A stretch of 64,000 nucleotides of DNA from NCBI RefSeq assembly GCF_000023945.1, contig NC_013158.1, positions 558,001-622,000 on the forward strand, read 5' to 3'. Both the position numbers and the translations under genes were made by a program. Positions 49,082-59,104 of this stretch are shown in pieces. How positions within the stretch are numbered: position 1 is the first letter of the stretch; each line of letters starts with the position of its first letter. The stretch comes from Halorhabdus utahensis DSM 12940. Lineage in GTDB: Archaea > Halobacteriota > Halobacteria > Halobacteriales > Haloarculaceae. The notes under the pieces were generated by a model. It was not told the origin of the DNA. It worked only from the letters and a program-made list of their open reading frames with translations, and made no database searches.

Positions 49082-49534
49082 ATGCGCACCTTCGAAGGCG
49101 ACACCGGCGAAGTGGTCCTACAGCTCGAACCGGGCGACAAAGCCTTAGAATCGATCGAGGCGGCGATCGACGAGCACGGCATCGACACCGGGTACGTCGC
49201 CTCCGGGATCGGCTCGCTGACGCAGTTGCACATCCACTACGTCTCGGGATACGACTCCTTCCCCGACTTCCCCGACGAGGACGAGGAGATCGACGAGTAC
49301 GTCAAGGAGGAGGCGGCCTGGGAGGTCGGCTCGCTCCAGGGCGCGATCGCCGACGGCGAACCCCACCTCCACATCACGGCGTTCGACGCCGAGCGTGAGA
49401 AGATGCTGGCGGGCCACCTCGAACCCGACTCGATCGTCCACGCGCTGATGGAAATCGTCATCCAGCCGATCGAGGGCGTGGAGCTGACCCGTCGCCCCGA
49501 GCAGATGGACATCCCGATGCTCCAAGAGCGGTAA
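49082..49534 (+). CDS. PPC/DUF296 domain protein
   Basis: This 150-residue PPC (plant and prokaryote conserved, DUF296) domain protein has VLQLEPGDKALESIEAAIDE, TGYVASGIGSLTQLHIHY and HLHITAFDAEREKMLAGHL, the trimeric-fold signature with a conserved His cluster. In plants the domain accompanies AT-hooks; archaeal stand-alone forms are uncharacterised. A TATA-like TTTTTTATC (about 49051-49059) lies 26 nt upstream of the ATG. Confidence 0.88.
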   Translation: MRTFEGDTGEVVLQLEPGDKALESIEAAIDEHGIDTGYVASGIGSLTQLHIHYVSGYDSFPDFPDEDEEIDEYVKEEAAWEVGSLQGAIADGEPHLHITAFDAEREKMLAGHLEPDSIVHALMEIVIQPIEGVELTRRPEQMDIPMLQER

Positions 49535-49658
49535 ACGGCACGTCTGTCCCGAGCGTTGAAGATGGAGACGAGATCGTTCCGGGAACGGTTCCGACTACGC
49601 TCCGTGACCTGGTGGATGAGCCACTATTAACTGATAGGGAAGGTAACCGTCAATCTGT

Positions 49659-50084
49659 ATGGACTTGAAGCGATACGCTTTCGTCGATCAGCCGCTCGCA
49701 GTTGCCCTCCGGATCGGTCCCCATGCCCTCTCCCTCGGCGGGTGTCTCCTCGGCATTCTGACCGTCGTTCCGGTGTCGAGTGTGGCCGGGATTCAAACCG
49801 GCCGTCTCGGGGCTGGCGCGTTTGCCCTGGCGCTCGCAGTCGTCGCGGGCACGGGGGTCGCCGATGACCGGTATCTCCGTCCCGTGGTGGCGACAGTCCT
49901 CGCGATCGCCCTGGGCACGATCGCGATCAGTCCGGACACGATCGTGGATGCCGCGACTGTAACCCAGATCACGATGACAGCCTACGTGGTCTGGATCGTC
50001 ATCGGACAGCTGGCGAATATCGGCATGGACCAACGCGAGGATCCGGCCGTGGGCGATCATCCCAGAGACGAGTGGTCGGAGTAA
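49659..50084 (+). CDS. Membrane protein of unknown function
   Basis: This 141-residue protein has about four hydrophobic helices (LSLGGCLLGILTVVPVSSVAG, FALALAVVAGTGVA, VVATVLAIALGTIAI and ITMTAYVVWIVIGQL). The C-terminus is polar and acidic. No domain is recognised. A CTATTAACTG element lies about 30 nt before the ATG. It is isolated between the PPC protein gene and the convergent RraA-like gene. Confidence 0.6.
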   Translation: MDLKRYAFVDQPLAVALRIGPHALSLGGCLLGILTVVPVSSVAGIQTGRLGAGAFALALAVVAGTGVADDRYLRPVVATVLAIALGTIAISPDTIVDAATVTQITMTAYVVWIVIGQLANIGMDQREDPAVGDHPRDEWSE

Positions 50085-50256
50085 GTGACGGAGTACGATC
50101 GGTCGCTACGGGTCCACGTTCGAATCGAACGGGTCAACGATGGGATCACGTCGGTAGTTTCGGCGACGGTGAGCCACGAGTACCTGAAAACAGCCTTCAT
50201 TTCATCCCGTCTTCAACGACGCACGCCAAACGCGGCCCTGTGTTGTCCGAGACACG

Positions 50257-51012
50257 TCACTCCAGCGTGAAGTCGTGTTCGAGGCCGATCTTGTCGTAGT
50301 ATTCACGGCGGTTGTCCTGGTCGTTTTCGAGAACCTCCCAGGCCGTCTCGGCGACCGTGCGGGCGTGTTCGATCGGGACCGTCACCACGCCGTCGCCGTC
50401 GGCGACCACGACGTCGCCGGGCCGAATCTGGCACCCGCTGATGTTGACCGGAACACCCTCCTCGGCGAGTTCGGCGCGACCGGGCGGGATCGTCTTGTTG
50501 ACTTCCTTGCTGTAGACGGGGATGCCCTGCTTGATGACTTCGTCTGTGTCCCGGGGACCGCCGTCGGTCACGAGCCCGCGAACACCCTCGTTGACGAAGG
50601 TCAACAGATTGAACGACCCGAAGATCCCGACTTCCATGTCGTGGGCCTCGGCGACGAGGATGTCGCCCTCACGCATCGCGTCGGTGTCGGGGTCGGGTGA
50701 CTTGTTCGTCCACCACTCGCCAGCCCATTCGTGATGAGAGGTCTGGAAGTCGAGTTCCTCGTAGTGGGGCAAGTCCCGGCGCTCGTTCGTCGGGAGATAC
50801 CGGGCCGTGTACGCGAACCCGGTAATCTGGTGGGAGAAGTCCTCGACGTCGCGATACAGCGGCCCGATGTCGTTCGAGACGCGGTTCTGGTTGTGAAAGC
50901 CGTGATAGTCCAGGCCATCGGTGACGTCAGCGACGCGAAGGCCGTCGTACAGCTCGAGGATCTCCTCGCGCTCTTCGTCGGTCATCGCCTGCTGGGGGTT
51001 GTCGTCTCCCAT
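50257..51012 (-). CDS. RraA family protein (HMG/oxaloacetate aldolase-like)
   Basis: This 251-residue RraA-fold protein has the signature NEGVRGLVTDGGPRDTDEV (about residues 140-158), followed by VNISGCQIRPGDVVVADGDGV, the usual metal/substrate loop. An N-terminal helical segment, LYDGLRVADVTDGLDYHG, is typical. Homologues are 4-hydroxy-4-methyl-2-oxoglutarate aldolases or oxaloacetate decarboxylases, and once were annotated as menaquinone methyltransferases. An insert (about 55-105) makes it longer than bacterial RraA. The substrate is uncertain. Confidence 0.83.
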   Translation of the reverse strand: MGDDNPQQAMTDEEREEILELYDGLRVADVTDGLDYHGFHNQNRVSNDIGPLYRDVEDFSHQITGFAYTARYLPTNERRDLPHYEELDFQTSHHEWAGEWWTNKSPDPDTDAMREGDILVAEAHDMEVGIFGSFNLLTFVNEGVRGLVTDGGPRDTDEVIKQGIPVYSKEVNKTIPPGRAELAEEGVPVNISGCQIRPGDVVVADGDGVVTVPIEHARTVAETAWEVLENDQDNRREYYDKIGLEHDFTLE

Positions 51013-51120
51013 GGCACTCCCTGACCACCAGACGAGGGTTAAGTGTTACTCCGGGTGTAATCAATCGAGAACGAGACGGTCACACTGGGGACACCGTCGC
51101 CCCGCTCAGCCCACCGCCGG

Positions 51121-52599
51121 TCACTGCACCAGCGGTTCGTTCGGCGTCTCCAGACTCGGCGGCAGGTCGGTCTCGCCGGTGAGATGCAGGTCGACGTGGC
51201 GAGCGACGTCCCGGCCGCTGCCGATGGCCCAGACGATCAGCGACGGCCCCATGTCGGCGTCGCCGGCGGCGAAGACGCCATCGACACTCGTCATCATGTC
51301 CTCGTCGGTCGCGAGCGTCCCATCGTCTTCGAGTTCAATGCCAAGCGGTTCGAATGGACTCGATTCGGGTGCTTCGAAGCCGACCGCGAGGATCACGAGG
51401 TCCGCGGGAATCTCCAGGTTGGCCTCGCTGACCTTCTTTTCGGGCGGTCCCTCGCCGCCCTCCTCCCAGATGACCCGATCTGCTTCCAGGGTGTCGACGA
51501 CGCCGTCGCCGTCGGCGTCGACGAAGGCGTTGGTGTCGACGCAGTATTCCTCGATCGCCCCCTCCTCCTGGGCGTAGGTCTTCTTGTAGGTCTGGGGCTG
51601 GTCGGGCCAGGAATTTTCCGGCGGGCGCTCGACGGGCGGCTTGGGCAGGAGTTCGATCTGGACGACCTGGTCGGCCCCTTGCCGGTGGGCCGTCGCGACA
51701 CAGTCCGCACCGGTATCGCCGCCGCCCAGCACGACCACGTCCTTGCCGTCGGCGTCGATATCGGGACCGGGGACGTCCTTGCGGGCATTGCGGCGGTTCT
51801 GCTGGGTCAGGTAGTCCATCGCGAAGTGGATGCCATCGAGATCACGGCCCGGCAGCGGGAGGTCGATCGGCTTCTGTGAGCCGACCGCGATGACCGAGGC
51901 ATCAAAGTCCTCCTCGATCCGCTCGACGGGGACGTTGCCGCCGATTTCGGCGTTCGTCTCGAACGTAATGCCTTCCTCGCGGAGCTGGTCGACCCGCCGC
52001 TCGACGCGATCCTTGGCGAACTTCTGGTCAGGGATGCCATAGCGCATCAGCCCGCCGATCTCGTCCGCCCGTTCGAAGACGGTCACGTGGTGGCCGGCCC
52101 GATTCAGCTGCTGGGCCGCGGACAGTCCCGCCGGCCCGCTGCCGACGATCGCGACCTCGTAGTCGGTGCGCTGCTCGGGCGGTTCGGGCTGGATCCAGCC
52201 CTCCTCCCAACCGCGGTCGGCGATCGCTCGCTCGATCGACTTGATCGTCACCGGGTCGTCGTTGTACGCGAGCACGCAGGAGTTCTCACAGGGTGCGGGA
52301 CAGTTGTAGCCCGTAAACTCGGGGAAGTTGTTGGTCGCGTGGAGGCGTTCGAGGGCGCGTTTCCAGTCGTCACGGTGGACCAGGTCGTTCCAGTCGGGGA
52401 TGATGTTGCCGATCGGACACCCACCCATGCAGGTCGGCGTCCCACAATCCATGCAGCGCTCGCCCTGCTCGGCTAAGTGCTCGTCGTCCCACTTCTCGGC
52501 CCAGACCTCGTCGTAATCGTCTTTCCGCTCGTCGGGATCGCGCTTGCCGATCGGGCGACGACGGTGCTGTCGGTAGCCGCCGGGGTGGCGTTCGGTCAT
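51121..52599 (-). CDS. gltD: Glutamate synthase small subunit
   Basis: This 492-residue flavoprotein supplies electrons from NAD(P)H to the large subunit. An N-terminal cysteine-rich region binds 4Fe-4S clusters (GERCMDCGTPTCMGGCPIGN, with more Cys in NCPAPCENSCVLAY). FAD and NAD(P) Rossmann motifs appear as VAIVGSGPAGLSAAQQL and VVVLGGGDTGADCVATAH. The ATG at 52599 shares a base with the large subunit's TGA stop, so the two genes are translationally coupled. The length is usual for GltD. Confidence 0.95.
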   Translation of the reverse strand: MTERHPGGYRQHRRRPIGKRDPDERKDDYDEVWAEKWDDEHLAEQGERCMDCGTPTCMGGCPIGNIIPDWNDLVHRDDWKRALERLHATNNFPEFTGYNCPAPCENSCVLAYNDDPVTIKSIERAIADRGWEEGWIQPEPPEQRTDYEVAIVGSGPAGLSAAQQLNRAGHHVTVFERADEIGGLMRYGIPDQKFAKDRVERRVDQLREEGITFETNAEIGGNVPVERIEEDFDASVIAVGSQKPIDLPLPGRDLDGIHFAMDYLTQQNRRNARKDVPGPDIDADGKDVVVLGGGDTGADCVATAHRQGADQVVQIELLPKPPVERPPENSWPDQPQTYKKTYAQEEGAIEEYCVDTNAFVDADGDGVVDTLEADRVIWEEGGEGPPEKKVSEANLEIPADLVILAVGFEAPESSPFEPLGIELEDDGTLATDEDMMTSVDGVFAAGDADMGPSLIVWAIGSGRDVARHVDLHLTGETDLPPSLETPNEPLVQ

Positions 52600-55500
52600 C
52601 AGTCGTCACCCTCCGTTGGGTACGTCGGGGTACTCGGCTGTGGCGGCGGCGACGCCCGGATGTCCTCGCCCTCGGCCAGGCGCTGCTCGACGACCGCGGC
52701 GTAGGCATCGGGCATCACCTTCACGAACTGCTCGACGTAGGTGTCCCAGTTGTCCAGGATCTCCGCGGCTCGATCGCTGTCCGTGTAGCGAGCGTGGTTC
52801 TCGACCAGCCGACGGATCATCCGACGGTCGCGCTCCTCGAGGGCTTCGAGGTGGACCATCTCCGTGTTGACTCGCTCCTCGAAGTCGCCGGCTTCGTCGA
52901 GGACGTACGCCTCGCCGCCGGACATGCCGGCCCCGAAGTTCTTGCCCGTCTCGCCGAGGATCACGGCGACGCCGCCGGTCATGTACTCACAGCCGTGGTC
53001 GCCGACACCCTCGACGACGGTCTTGACGCCGGAGTTGCGGACGGCAAAGCGTTCGCCGGCTCGGCCGTTGAAGTACGCCTCGCCGTCGGTCGCGCCATAG
53101 AGGGCGACGTTGCCGGTGACGACGTTCTCGCTCGCCTCGTAGCCGGCTTCGGCGGGCGTCTCGACGATCAACTTCCCGCCCGAGAGCCCCTTGCCGGCGT
53201 AGTCGTTGGTGTCGCCGGTCAGCGTGAGGGTCACGCCGCTGGCGAGGAACGCACCGAGGCTCTGGCCGCCCGTCCCCTCCAGATCCAGCGTGATCGTGTC
53301 GTCGTCGAGTCCGTCCTCGCCGTGGGCCTTCGAGATATCGGAACTCAGGATCGTCCCGACGGTCCGGGCTTCGTTACCGACCCGGGATTCGATCTCGACG
53401 TCCTCGCCGCGCTCGATGGCTGGCTCGGCCGCCTCGATGAACTCGTAGTCGACCTTCTCGTCGAGTTTGTGGTTCTGCTCGCGGGTCTTGACCGGGTCTT
53501 CGTCGGTGTCCGGCCGCCAGAGGAGTTCCGAGAGATCCATGTGTTCCGCCCGGGGATGGTCGACGTCCTTCTGGGCGAGCAAGTCCGTCCGGCCGATCAG
53601 TTCGTCCATCCGCTCGACGCCCAGTTCCGCCATGATCTCCCGGACTTCCCGGGCGATAAAGCGCATGTAGTTGGCGACAAATTCGGGGTCGCCGGGGAAC
53701 TTCTCACGGAGCTCCTCGTCCTGGGTTGCGACGCCGACCGAACAGGTGTTGCAGTGGCATTTCCGCAGCATGATACAGCCACAGGTGATCAGCGGCGCGG
53801 TCCCGAAGCCGTACTCCTCGGCCCCCAGGAGGGCGGCCATCGCGACGTCACGGCCGGTCTTGAGCCCGCCGTCGACGCGGACGCGGATGCGCGACCGGAG
53901 GTCGTTTTCGAGCAGGACCTGGTTGGCTTCCGAGATCCCGAGTTCCCACGGGAGGCCGGCGTGTTTGATCGACGTCTTCGGCGACGCGCCGGTCCCGCCG
54001 TCGTGGCCCGAGATGAGGACGGCGTCGGCCTTGGCCTTCGAGACGCCGGCGGCGATGACGCCGACGCCGGCCTCGCTGACAAGCTTGACGTGGACGTCGG
54101 CGTCCGTGTTCGAGCACTTGAGATCGTGGATGAGCTGGGCGAGGTCCTCGATGGAGTAGATGTCGTGGTGGGGCGGCGGGCTGATCAGGGGTACACCAGG
54201 GGTCGTCGAGCGCGTCTCGGCGATCAACTCGTTGACCTTCTCCCCGGGCAGGTGCCCGCCCTCGCCGGGCTTTGAGCCCTGTGCCATCTTGATCTCCAGA
54301 TGGTCGGCGTTGGCGAGGTAGTTCGACGTGACGCCGAAGCGGGCTGACGCGACTTGCTTGTCCGCACACTCACGTACAGTGTTGAACCGTTCGGTCGGTT
54401 CGCCGCCTTCGCCCGTCGATGCGAACCCGCCGACGCGGTTCATCCCCTCGGCGAGCGTCTCGTGTGCTTCCGGTGAAATCGACCCGAAGGACATCGAGGC
54501 GCTGAAAAATCGCTGGGTGATCTCCTCGACGGGCTGGACGTCTTCGAGCGGGATCGACTCCCGATCCTCGGTGTCGAACTCCAGGAGTCCCCGGAGGGTC
54601 TGGAGGCGCTCGGTCTGGTCGTTGATCATCTCGGCGAACTCCTCGTAGGCCTCGTAATCGCCGTGATTGGTGGCGTGCTGGAGCTTGCCGATGGTGCTCG
54701 GGTTCCACTGGTGGAACTCGCCGTCACGTCGCCAGTAGAACTCCCCGCCCTGATCGAGATCGAGGTTGCCCGCGACCGACTCCTCGAAGCCGTTCTCGTG
54801 ACGGTCGAGGACGTCGGCCTCGAGCTGTTCGACGCCGATCCCCTCGGTCCGGTTTTCCGTGCCTTCGAAATACTCTTCGACGAAGTCCGAGGCGAGGCCG
54901 ACAGCCTCGAAGATCTGTGCGCCCTTGTAACTCTCTAAGGTCGAGATGCCCATCTTGGCCATCACCTTCTGGAGGCCGTCCTCGACGGCGTGGCGGTACT
55001 GCGCGAGTGCCGCCTCCCGGTCGACGTCGATGACGCCCTCGTAGACCTGCTCCTCGATGGTCTCGTAGGCGAGATACGGGGTGATCGCGTCCGCGCCGTA
55101 TCCCACGAGCGTGGCGAAGTGATGGACGGCGTTGGGCTGGCCGCTCTCGAGAACGATCCCGGCGTGGGTCCGCAGCCCCTCACGGACGAGGTGATGGTGG
55201 ACGCCGCCGACCGCGAGCAGGCTCGGGATCGGCACCCGGTTGGGGCCCGTTGCCGTGTCCGAGAGCACCACGATCTCCGCGCCGCCCTCGATGGCGTCGA
55301 CGGCTTCCCGGCGGACACGCTCGACGGCGGCCGCAAGCGACGTGGTTTCGGGATCGTACGTGATGTCGACAGTCGCCGAGCGGATGCCGTTTGTCTCGAT
55401 CGCGCTGATCTTGGCTTGCTGGGCGCGCGTGAGGATCGGCGAATCCAACCCGAGTTGTCGGCAGTGTTCGGCTGTCTCCCCGAGGAGGTTGTGCTGTCGA

Positions 55501-57131
55501 CCGAGGTGTTGCTCCAGAGAGGTGACCGTCTCCTCGCGAATGTAGTCGATCGGCGGGTTCGACACCTGGGCGAACAGCTGCTTGAAGTAGGTAAACAGCG
55601 TCTTGTTCCGGCTCGACAGGACCGACAGCGGCGTGTCGTTACCCATCGCGCCGATGGGGTCTTTCCCCTCGTCGGCCATCGGTTCGATCAGGCGCTCGAC
55701 GTGATCGAGGGTGTACCCGAACGCCCGCTGGTATTTCGAAATATCCTGCTCGACGTAGGTCGGCGTCTCGGCGACGGCCTCCTCGACAGCGTCGAGCGTC
55801 ACCCGGTTCTCGTCGAGCCACTCGCCGTACTTCTCGTCCGTGAGACGGTCGAAGATCTCGTCGTCGGGAACGATCCGCCCGGCATCGCCGTCGACGTAGA
55901 ACATCTGGCCCGGTTCCAGACGGTCGGTTCGTTTGACGTTCGCGGCGTCGACTTCGAGCGCGCCGGTCTCGCTGGCCATGATAAGCCGGTCGTCCTCGGT
56001 GACGAGATACCGGGCCGGGCGTAGCCCATTGCGGTCGAGGATCGCACCGACGTCGTAGCCATCGGTGTAGGCGATGAGTGCGGGGCCGTCCCAGGGCTCA
56101 TTGATCGTCGAGTGGTACTGGTAAAACTCCCGGCGGGCATCTTCGAGTCGGTCGTTGCCCTCCCAGGCCTCGGGCACGAGCATCCGGAGGGCGTGGGGCA
56201 GCGATCGCCCGCCCTCGACGAGCAGTTCGAGGACGTTGTCGACAACGGCTGTGTCGCTTTGGCCCTCTTCGGTGATCGGCTTGAGTTTCTCCAGATCGCT
56301 GCCGAAAATATCGCTCTGGAGGTCTGCTTCCCGGGCGTGCATCCAGTTGAGGTTGCCCCGGAGGGTGTTGATCTCGCCGTTGTGGATCATGTTGCGGTAG
56401 GGATGGGCGAGCTCCCACGCGCCGAGGGTGTTCGTCGAGAATCGCGAGTGGACGAACACCAGACTCGTTTCGACGCGTTCGTCGCCGAGATCCTCGTAAT
56501 AGGTTCGGACCTGGCCGTTTGTCAGAAGCCCTTTGTAGACGACTTTCCGGCGGTCGAGCGAACAGATGTAGAATCGTTCGCTGCCGATCGGTTCCTGGGC
56601 TTCGACACGGCTCTCGATGACGTTCCGGAGGACGTACAGCGCCGTGTCGAGTTCCTCGGGACTGACGTCGGCTTGCGGTTTGACGAAGAACTGGGCGACG
56701 TCGGGTTCCGTCGCCAGTGCTGTCTCCCCTAGCCCGTCGTTGTTCGTCGGAACGTCCCGCCAGGCGACGACATCGAAGCCCTCGTCGGCTGCGGCAGTCT
56801 CGATGAGGGCCTGGAGTTCGTCAGGTTGCTTGTCTCGCGGCAGGAAGACCTGCCCGACACCGTATTCATCGAACCCGCCCAGTCCGTCGACTTCGTCGAC
56901 GAAAAAGTCGTGTGGCTTCTGGATGAGAATGCCCGCGCCGTCGCCGGTGTTCTCTTCGGCACCGCGCGCCCCTCGATGGTCTAAGTTCTCGAGCAGCGAG
57001 AGTCCGTCCTCGACGAGTTCGTGTCCGCCGTCGCCGTCAAGATCGACGAGGACGCCGACACCACAGTTTGCCTTCTGTCTCGACCGGTCATGGAGACCCC
57101 GTTCCCGGTCGCTCACGAATGTCTCAGTCAT
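52599..57131 (-). CDS. gltB: Glutamate synthase large subunit
   Basis: This 1510-residue enzyme makes glutamate from 2-oxoglutarate and glutamine. The N-terminal class II amidotransferase domain begins at Cys24 (ANCGVGVLVDLDGDGG), after an apparent propeptide of 23 residues. The FMN/synthase domain (about residues 870-1230) contains KPGEGGHLPGEK, SGHDGGTGASPKTSIKHAG and the 3Fe-4S cysteines in CGCIMLRKCHCNTCSVGVAT. The C-terminal GXGXG beta-helix (about 1290-1480) ends with GVGDHGCEYMTGGVAV. The ATG at 57131 puts Cys24 in place; a longer frame is rejected. It is the complete bacterial-type subunit, with gltD directly behind. Confidence 0.96.
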   Translation of the reverse strand: MTETFVSDRERGLHDRSRQKANCGVGVLVDLDGDGGHELVEDGLSLLENLDHRGARGAEENTGDGAGILIQKPHDFFVDEVDGLGGFDEYGVGQVFLPRDKQPDELQALIETAAADEGFDVVAWRDVPTNNDGLGETALATEPDVAQFFVKPQADVSPEELDTALYVLRNVIESRVEAQEPIGSERFYICSLDRRKVVYKGLLTNGQVRTYYEDLGDERVETSLVFVHSRFSTNTLGAWELAHPYRNMIHNGEINTLRGNLNWMHAREADLQSDIFGSDLEKLKPITEEGQSDTAVVDNVLELLVEGGRSLPHALRMLVPEAWEGNDRLEDARREFYQYHSTINEPWDGPALIAYTDGYDVGAILDRNGLRPARYLVTEDDRLIMASETGALEVDAANVKRTDRLEPGQMFYVDGDAGRIVPDDEIFDRLTDEKYGEWLDENRVTLDAVEEAVAETPTYVEQDISKYQRAFGYTLDHVERLIEPMADEGKDPIGAMGNDTPLSVLSSRNKTLFTYFKQLFAQVSNPPIDYIREETVTSLEQHLGRQHNLLGETAEHCRQLGLDSPILTRAQQAKISAIETNGIRSATVDITYDPETTSLAAAVERVRREAVDAIEGGAEIVVLSDTATGPNRVPIPSLLAVGGVHHHLVREGLRTHAGIVLESGQPNAVHHFATLVGYGADAITPYLAYETIEEQVYEGVIDVDREAALAQYRHAVEDGLQKVMAKMGISTLESYKGAQIFEAVGLASDFVEEYFEGTENRTEGIGVEQLEADVLDRHENGFEESVAGNLDLDQGGEFYWRRDGEFHQWNPSTIGKLQHATNHGDYEAYEEFAEMINDQTERLQTLRGLLEFDTEDRESIPLEDVQPVEEITQRFFSASMSFGSISPEAHETLAEGMNRVGGFASTGEGGEPTERFNTVRECADKQVASARFGVTSNYLANADHLEIKMAQGSKPGEGGHLPGEKVNELIAETRSTTPGVPLISPPPHHDIYSIEDLAQLIHDLKCSNTDADVHVKLVSEAGVGVIAAGVSKAKADAVLISGHDGGTGASPKTSIKHAGLPWELGISEANQVLLENDLRSRIRVRVDGGLKTGRDVAMAALLGAEEYGFGTAPLITCGCIMLRKCHCNTCSVGVATQDEELREKFPGDPEFVANYMRFIAREVREIMAELGVERMDELIGRTDLLAQKDVDHPRAEHMDLSELLWRPDTDEDPVKTREQNHKLDEKVDYEFIEAAEPAIERGEDVEIESRVGNEARTVGTILSSDISKAHGEDGLDDDTITLDLEGTGGQSLGAFLASGVTLTLTGDTNDYAGKGLSGGKLIVETPAEAGYEASENVVTGNVALYGATDGEAYFNGRAGERFAVRNSGVKTVVEGVGDHGCEYMTGGVAVILGETGKNFGAGMSGGEAYVLDEAGDFEERVNTEMVHLEALEERDRRMIRRLVENHARYTDSDRAAEILDNWDTYVEQFVKVMPDAYAAVVEQRLAEGEDIRASPPPQPSTPTYPTEGDD

Positions 57132-57354
57132 CGTGTGAACTATTCGCAGGGACACGCATAAGCAGGGGGTTGCGCGCAGGAATTGCACACCCCTCGCTGC
57201 CACCCGGACGTGTGGAGTCCCTCCCGCTGTGGAAGTGGGTATTCGTCACGCTTCCCAGGGGAAAGCGACGTGATCGTCCATTCCTTTCGCGTCGGATTTG
57301 AATACATAATGATCGTCCCTGTCCCTCGGCCGCGGTCCGGATTCGACTTTCCAG

Positions 57355-57810
57355 TTACGGTTCGATCTGTTTCTCAAAGACTGTTCCCGGAAGGCCGTGC
57401 CAGTCGTCGGTACCGACAGCGGTGAATCCACAGGCCTCGAAGAACCCGGCGGATACCTCGGGCGCGACGGCTCGGAGGTGCGACCAGTTGTGGTCACCAG
57501 CATGGCGCTGGGCCGCTTCGAGCAGCGACCTCGCGAACCCCTCGCGCCGGTAGTCCGGGCTGGTGTATATGCCGTGAACGTTCCCGTCCTCGACGACCAC
57601 GTAGCCGACAGACGTGATCGACGTCTCCGCCACCAGCACCGTCCCCGAGCCCTCGACCCACATCGGCAGCCGATCGTCAGGTGTCGCGACCAGGTCAGCA
57701 AAGCGCTCCCGGTCGTAGACATCGCTGCACGCCGCCTCGATCGCCTGCCGACGGAGTATCTCCAGACTGGGGACGTCCTCGCTGGCTGCCTCGCGTATCG
57801 TGATGGACAT
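57355..57810 (-). CDS. GNAT family N-acetyltransferase
   Basis: This 151-residue GNAT enzyme has GYVVVEDGNVHGIYTSPDYRR then EGFARSLLEAAQRHA (acetyl-CoA motif R/Q-x-x-G-x-A near residues 88-93) and ends GFFEACGFTAVGTDDWHGLP. The substrate is unknown. A minus-strand CATAAATG (57836-57843) is centred about 29 nt before the ATG, indicating a leaderless message. The region upstream to 58092 holds no clear gene; it has a second AT-rich TTTATATGTATTC near 57966-57978 that could be a promoter for either strand. Confidence 0.88.
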   Translation of the reverse strand: MSITIREAASEDVPSLEILRRQAIEAACSDVYDRERFADLVATPDDRLPMWVEGSGTVLVAETSITSVGYVVVEDGNVHGIYTSPDYRREGFARSLLEAAQRHAGDHNWSHLRAVAPEVSAGFFEACGFTAVGTDDWHGLPGTVFEKQIEP

Positions 57811-58092
57811 GTTGGATACCGTAACGCGCTCGACCCATTTATGTCATCGCCGCCACGCCGGCCGATAGCGGCGGCTCGGCGAGTCCGACTTCGGGCGAAT
57901 CTACGATGGTAAATAGCCAAGGATATGCCGCCGTCTGCCGATCGTCCGACCCAAGTCTGACGCCCATTTATATGTATTCAAGGGCCAGAATCGAACGGGG
58001 GCACGCGAAATGTCACACGCTCCCTCCCCACTTTCGTCGCGGAGCGCACCCCGTGAGTCCTCAACTAGGTAGCACCAGCAACCCGAAACGGC

Positions 58093-59007
58093 TCACGGCA
58101 CGATGGCGATCCAGGCCGACAGTGTAAACGCCGAGGCGACAGTCGAGAGAAAGACGAGGATCGACGCCAGCCGACGGTCGCCACCCATCTCGGTGACGTA
58201 GACGAACGTCGAGACGGCCGCGGGAGCGCCGAACATCACGACAGCGGTCCGGAGCGTCCAGAGGTCGGCACCCAGGGCGGCGTAGACCACCCAGGCGACC
58301 ACCGGCATCACGAGGAGTTTCATCGCGAGTACTGGCCCGACGATCGAGCGATCGGCTTCCATGGACTGGAGCTGGATGGAGCCCCCGACACAGAGCAACG
58401 CGACCGGCAGCGCCGCCTCGGCGACCAGCGCGATCACGTCGGCCGGGATGCCGGTCACCGTCGCCGGCGAGCGCGAGACCGCAAGCCCGATGACGAGCGC
58501 GACGAGGACGGGGTTGGTGGCCAGTCTCCGGACTTCGCTACGGAAATTCCGGCTGTTGCCAGTCACCGCGACCAGGATCGAGACGGTCAGCGGGATCTGG
58601 ACGAGCGCGCCCATCCCGAGGATGACGCTGCCGATCCCGGCCGCGCGTTCACCGAGCGCACTCGCGACCACCGGGAGGCCGATATAGCCCAGGTTCGTGT
58701 GATATGACTGGACCGTCGCGGCGGCCCGCGCCCCGTCGTCGTCGATCCGGCGGTGGACGAGCCACCCGACGCCGGCGGTTATTCCCAGGACGCCGACCAG
58801 CCCAACCAGCAGCGTCGGCGTGACGATCTCAGACAGCGGTTTGTCGTACGTCGAGTTGAACACGAGTGCCGGCAACACCACGTAGAAGGCGACACTGTTG
58901 AGCCACTCGACCCGCGTCGCGTCGAGGACGCCGACCCGCCGGAGCCCGACCCCCACGGTGAGCAAACCGATCATCACGGCCAGCCGCGTCAACACGTCCA
59001 TCGGCAC
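58093..59007 (-). CDS. AEC (auxin efflux carrier) family transporter
   Basis: This 304-residue membrane protein has ten TM helices in two five-helix halves. Family features are LNSVAFYVVLPALVFNSTYD and YHTNLGYIGLPVVASALGE (the mid-protein NxGxxGLP motif) and the C-terminal AVMFGAPAAVSTFVYVTEMGG. AEC proteins export organic anions such as malate; the substrate is unknown here. A second ATG two codons later could be the start. It lies 97 nt downstream of the UbiX gene, same strand. Confidence 0.87.
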   Translation of the reverse strand: MPMDVLTRLAVMIGLLTVGVGLRRVGVLDATRVEWLNSVAFYVVLPALVFNSTYDKPLSEIVTPTLLVGLVGVLGITAGVGWLVHRRIDDDGARAAATVQSYHTNLGYIGLPVVASALGERAAGIGSVILGMGALVQIPLTVSILVAVTGNSRNFRSEVRRLATNPVLVALVIGLAVSRSPATVTGIPADVIALVAEAALPVALLCVGGSIQLQSMEADRSIVGPVLAMKLLVMPVVAWVVYAALGADLWTLRTAVVMFGAPAAVSTFVYVTEMGGDRRLASILVFLSTVASAFTLSAWIAIVP

Positions 59008-59104
59008 TCACTCATCCGTCAGCGCGCTTGTGTCTTTCCTGTCGGTACTGGTTTGGGATGAGATCACACCGAAAACGGGCACAACTGCGGGGATATCGGT
59101 CGAC

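Noticed and set aside
52794-54275. A 493-codon open frame on the plus strand
   Set aside because: It is entirely antisense to the well-supported gltB gene, and its low-complexity Asp/Val/Gly-rich product mirrors codon bias of the opposite strand.
57976-58000. T-loop-like GTTCGATTC on the minus strand
   Set aside because: The flanking bases do not form a T stem and no acceptor or anticodon arm is found nearby.
57906-58127. A 73-codon plus-strand frame between the GNAT and AEC genes
   Set aside because: It overlaps the 3' end of the AEC gene, has no ribosome site and a basic, low-complexity product. The AT-rich TTTATATGTATTC inside it is better read as a promoter element.
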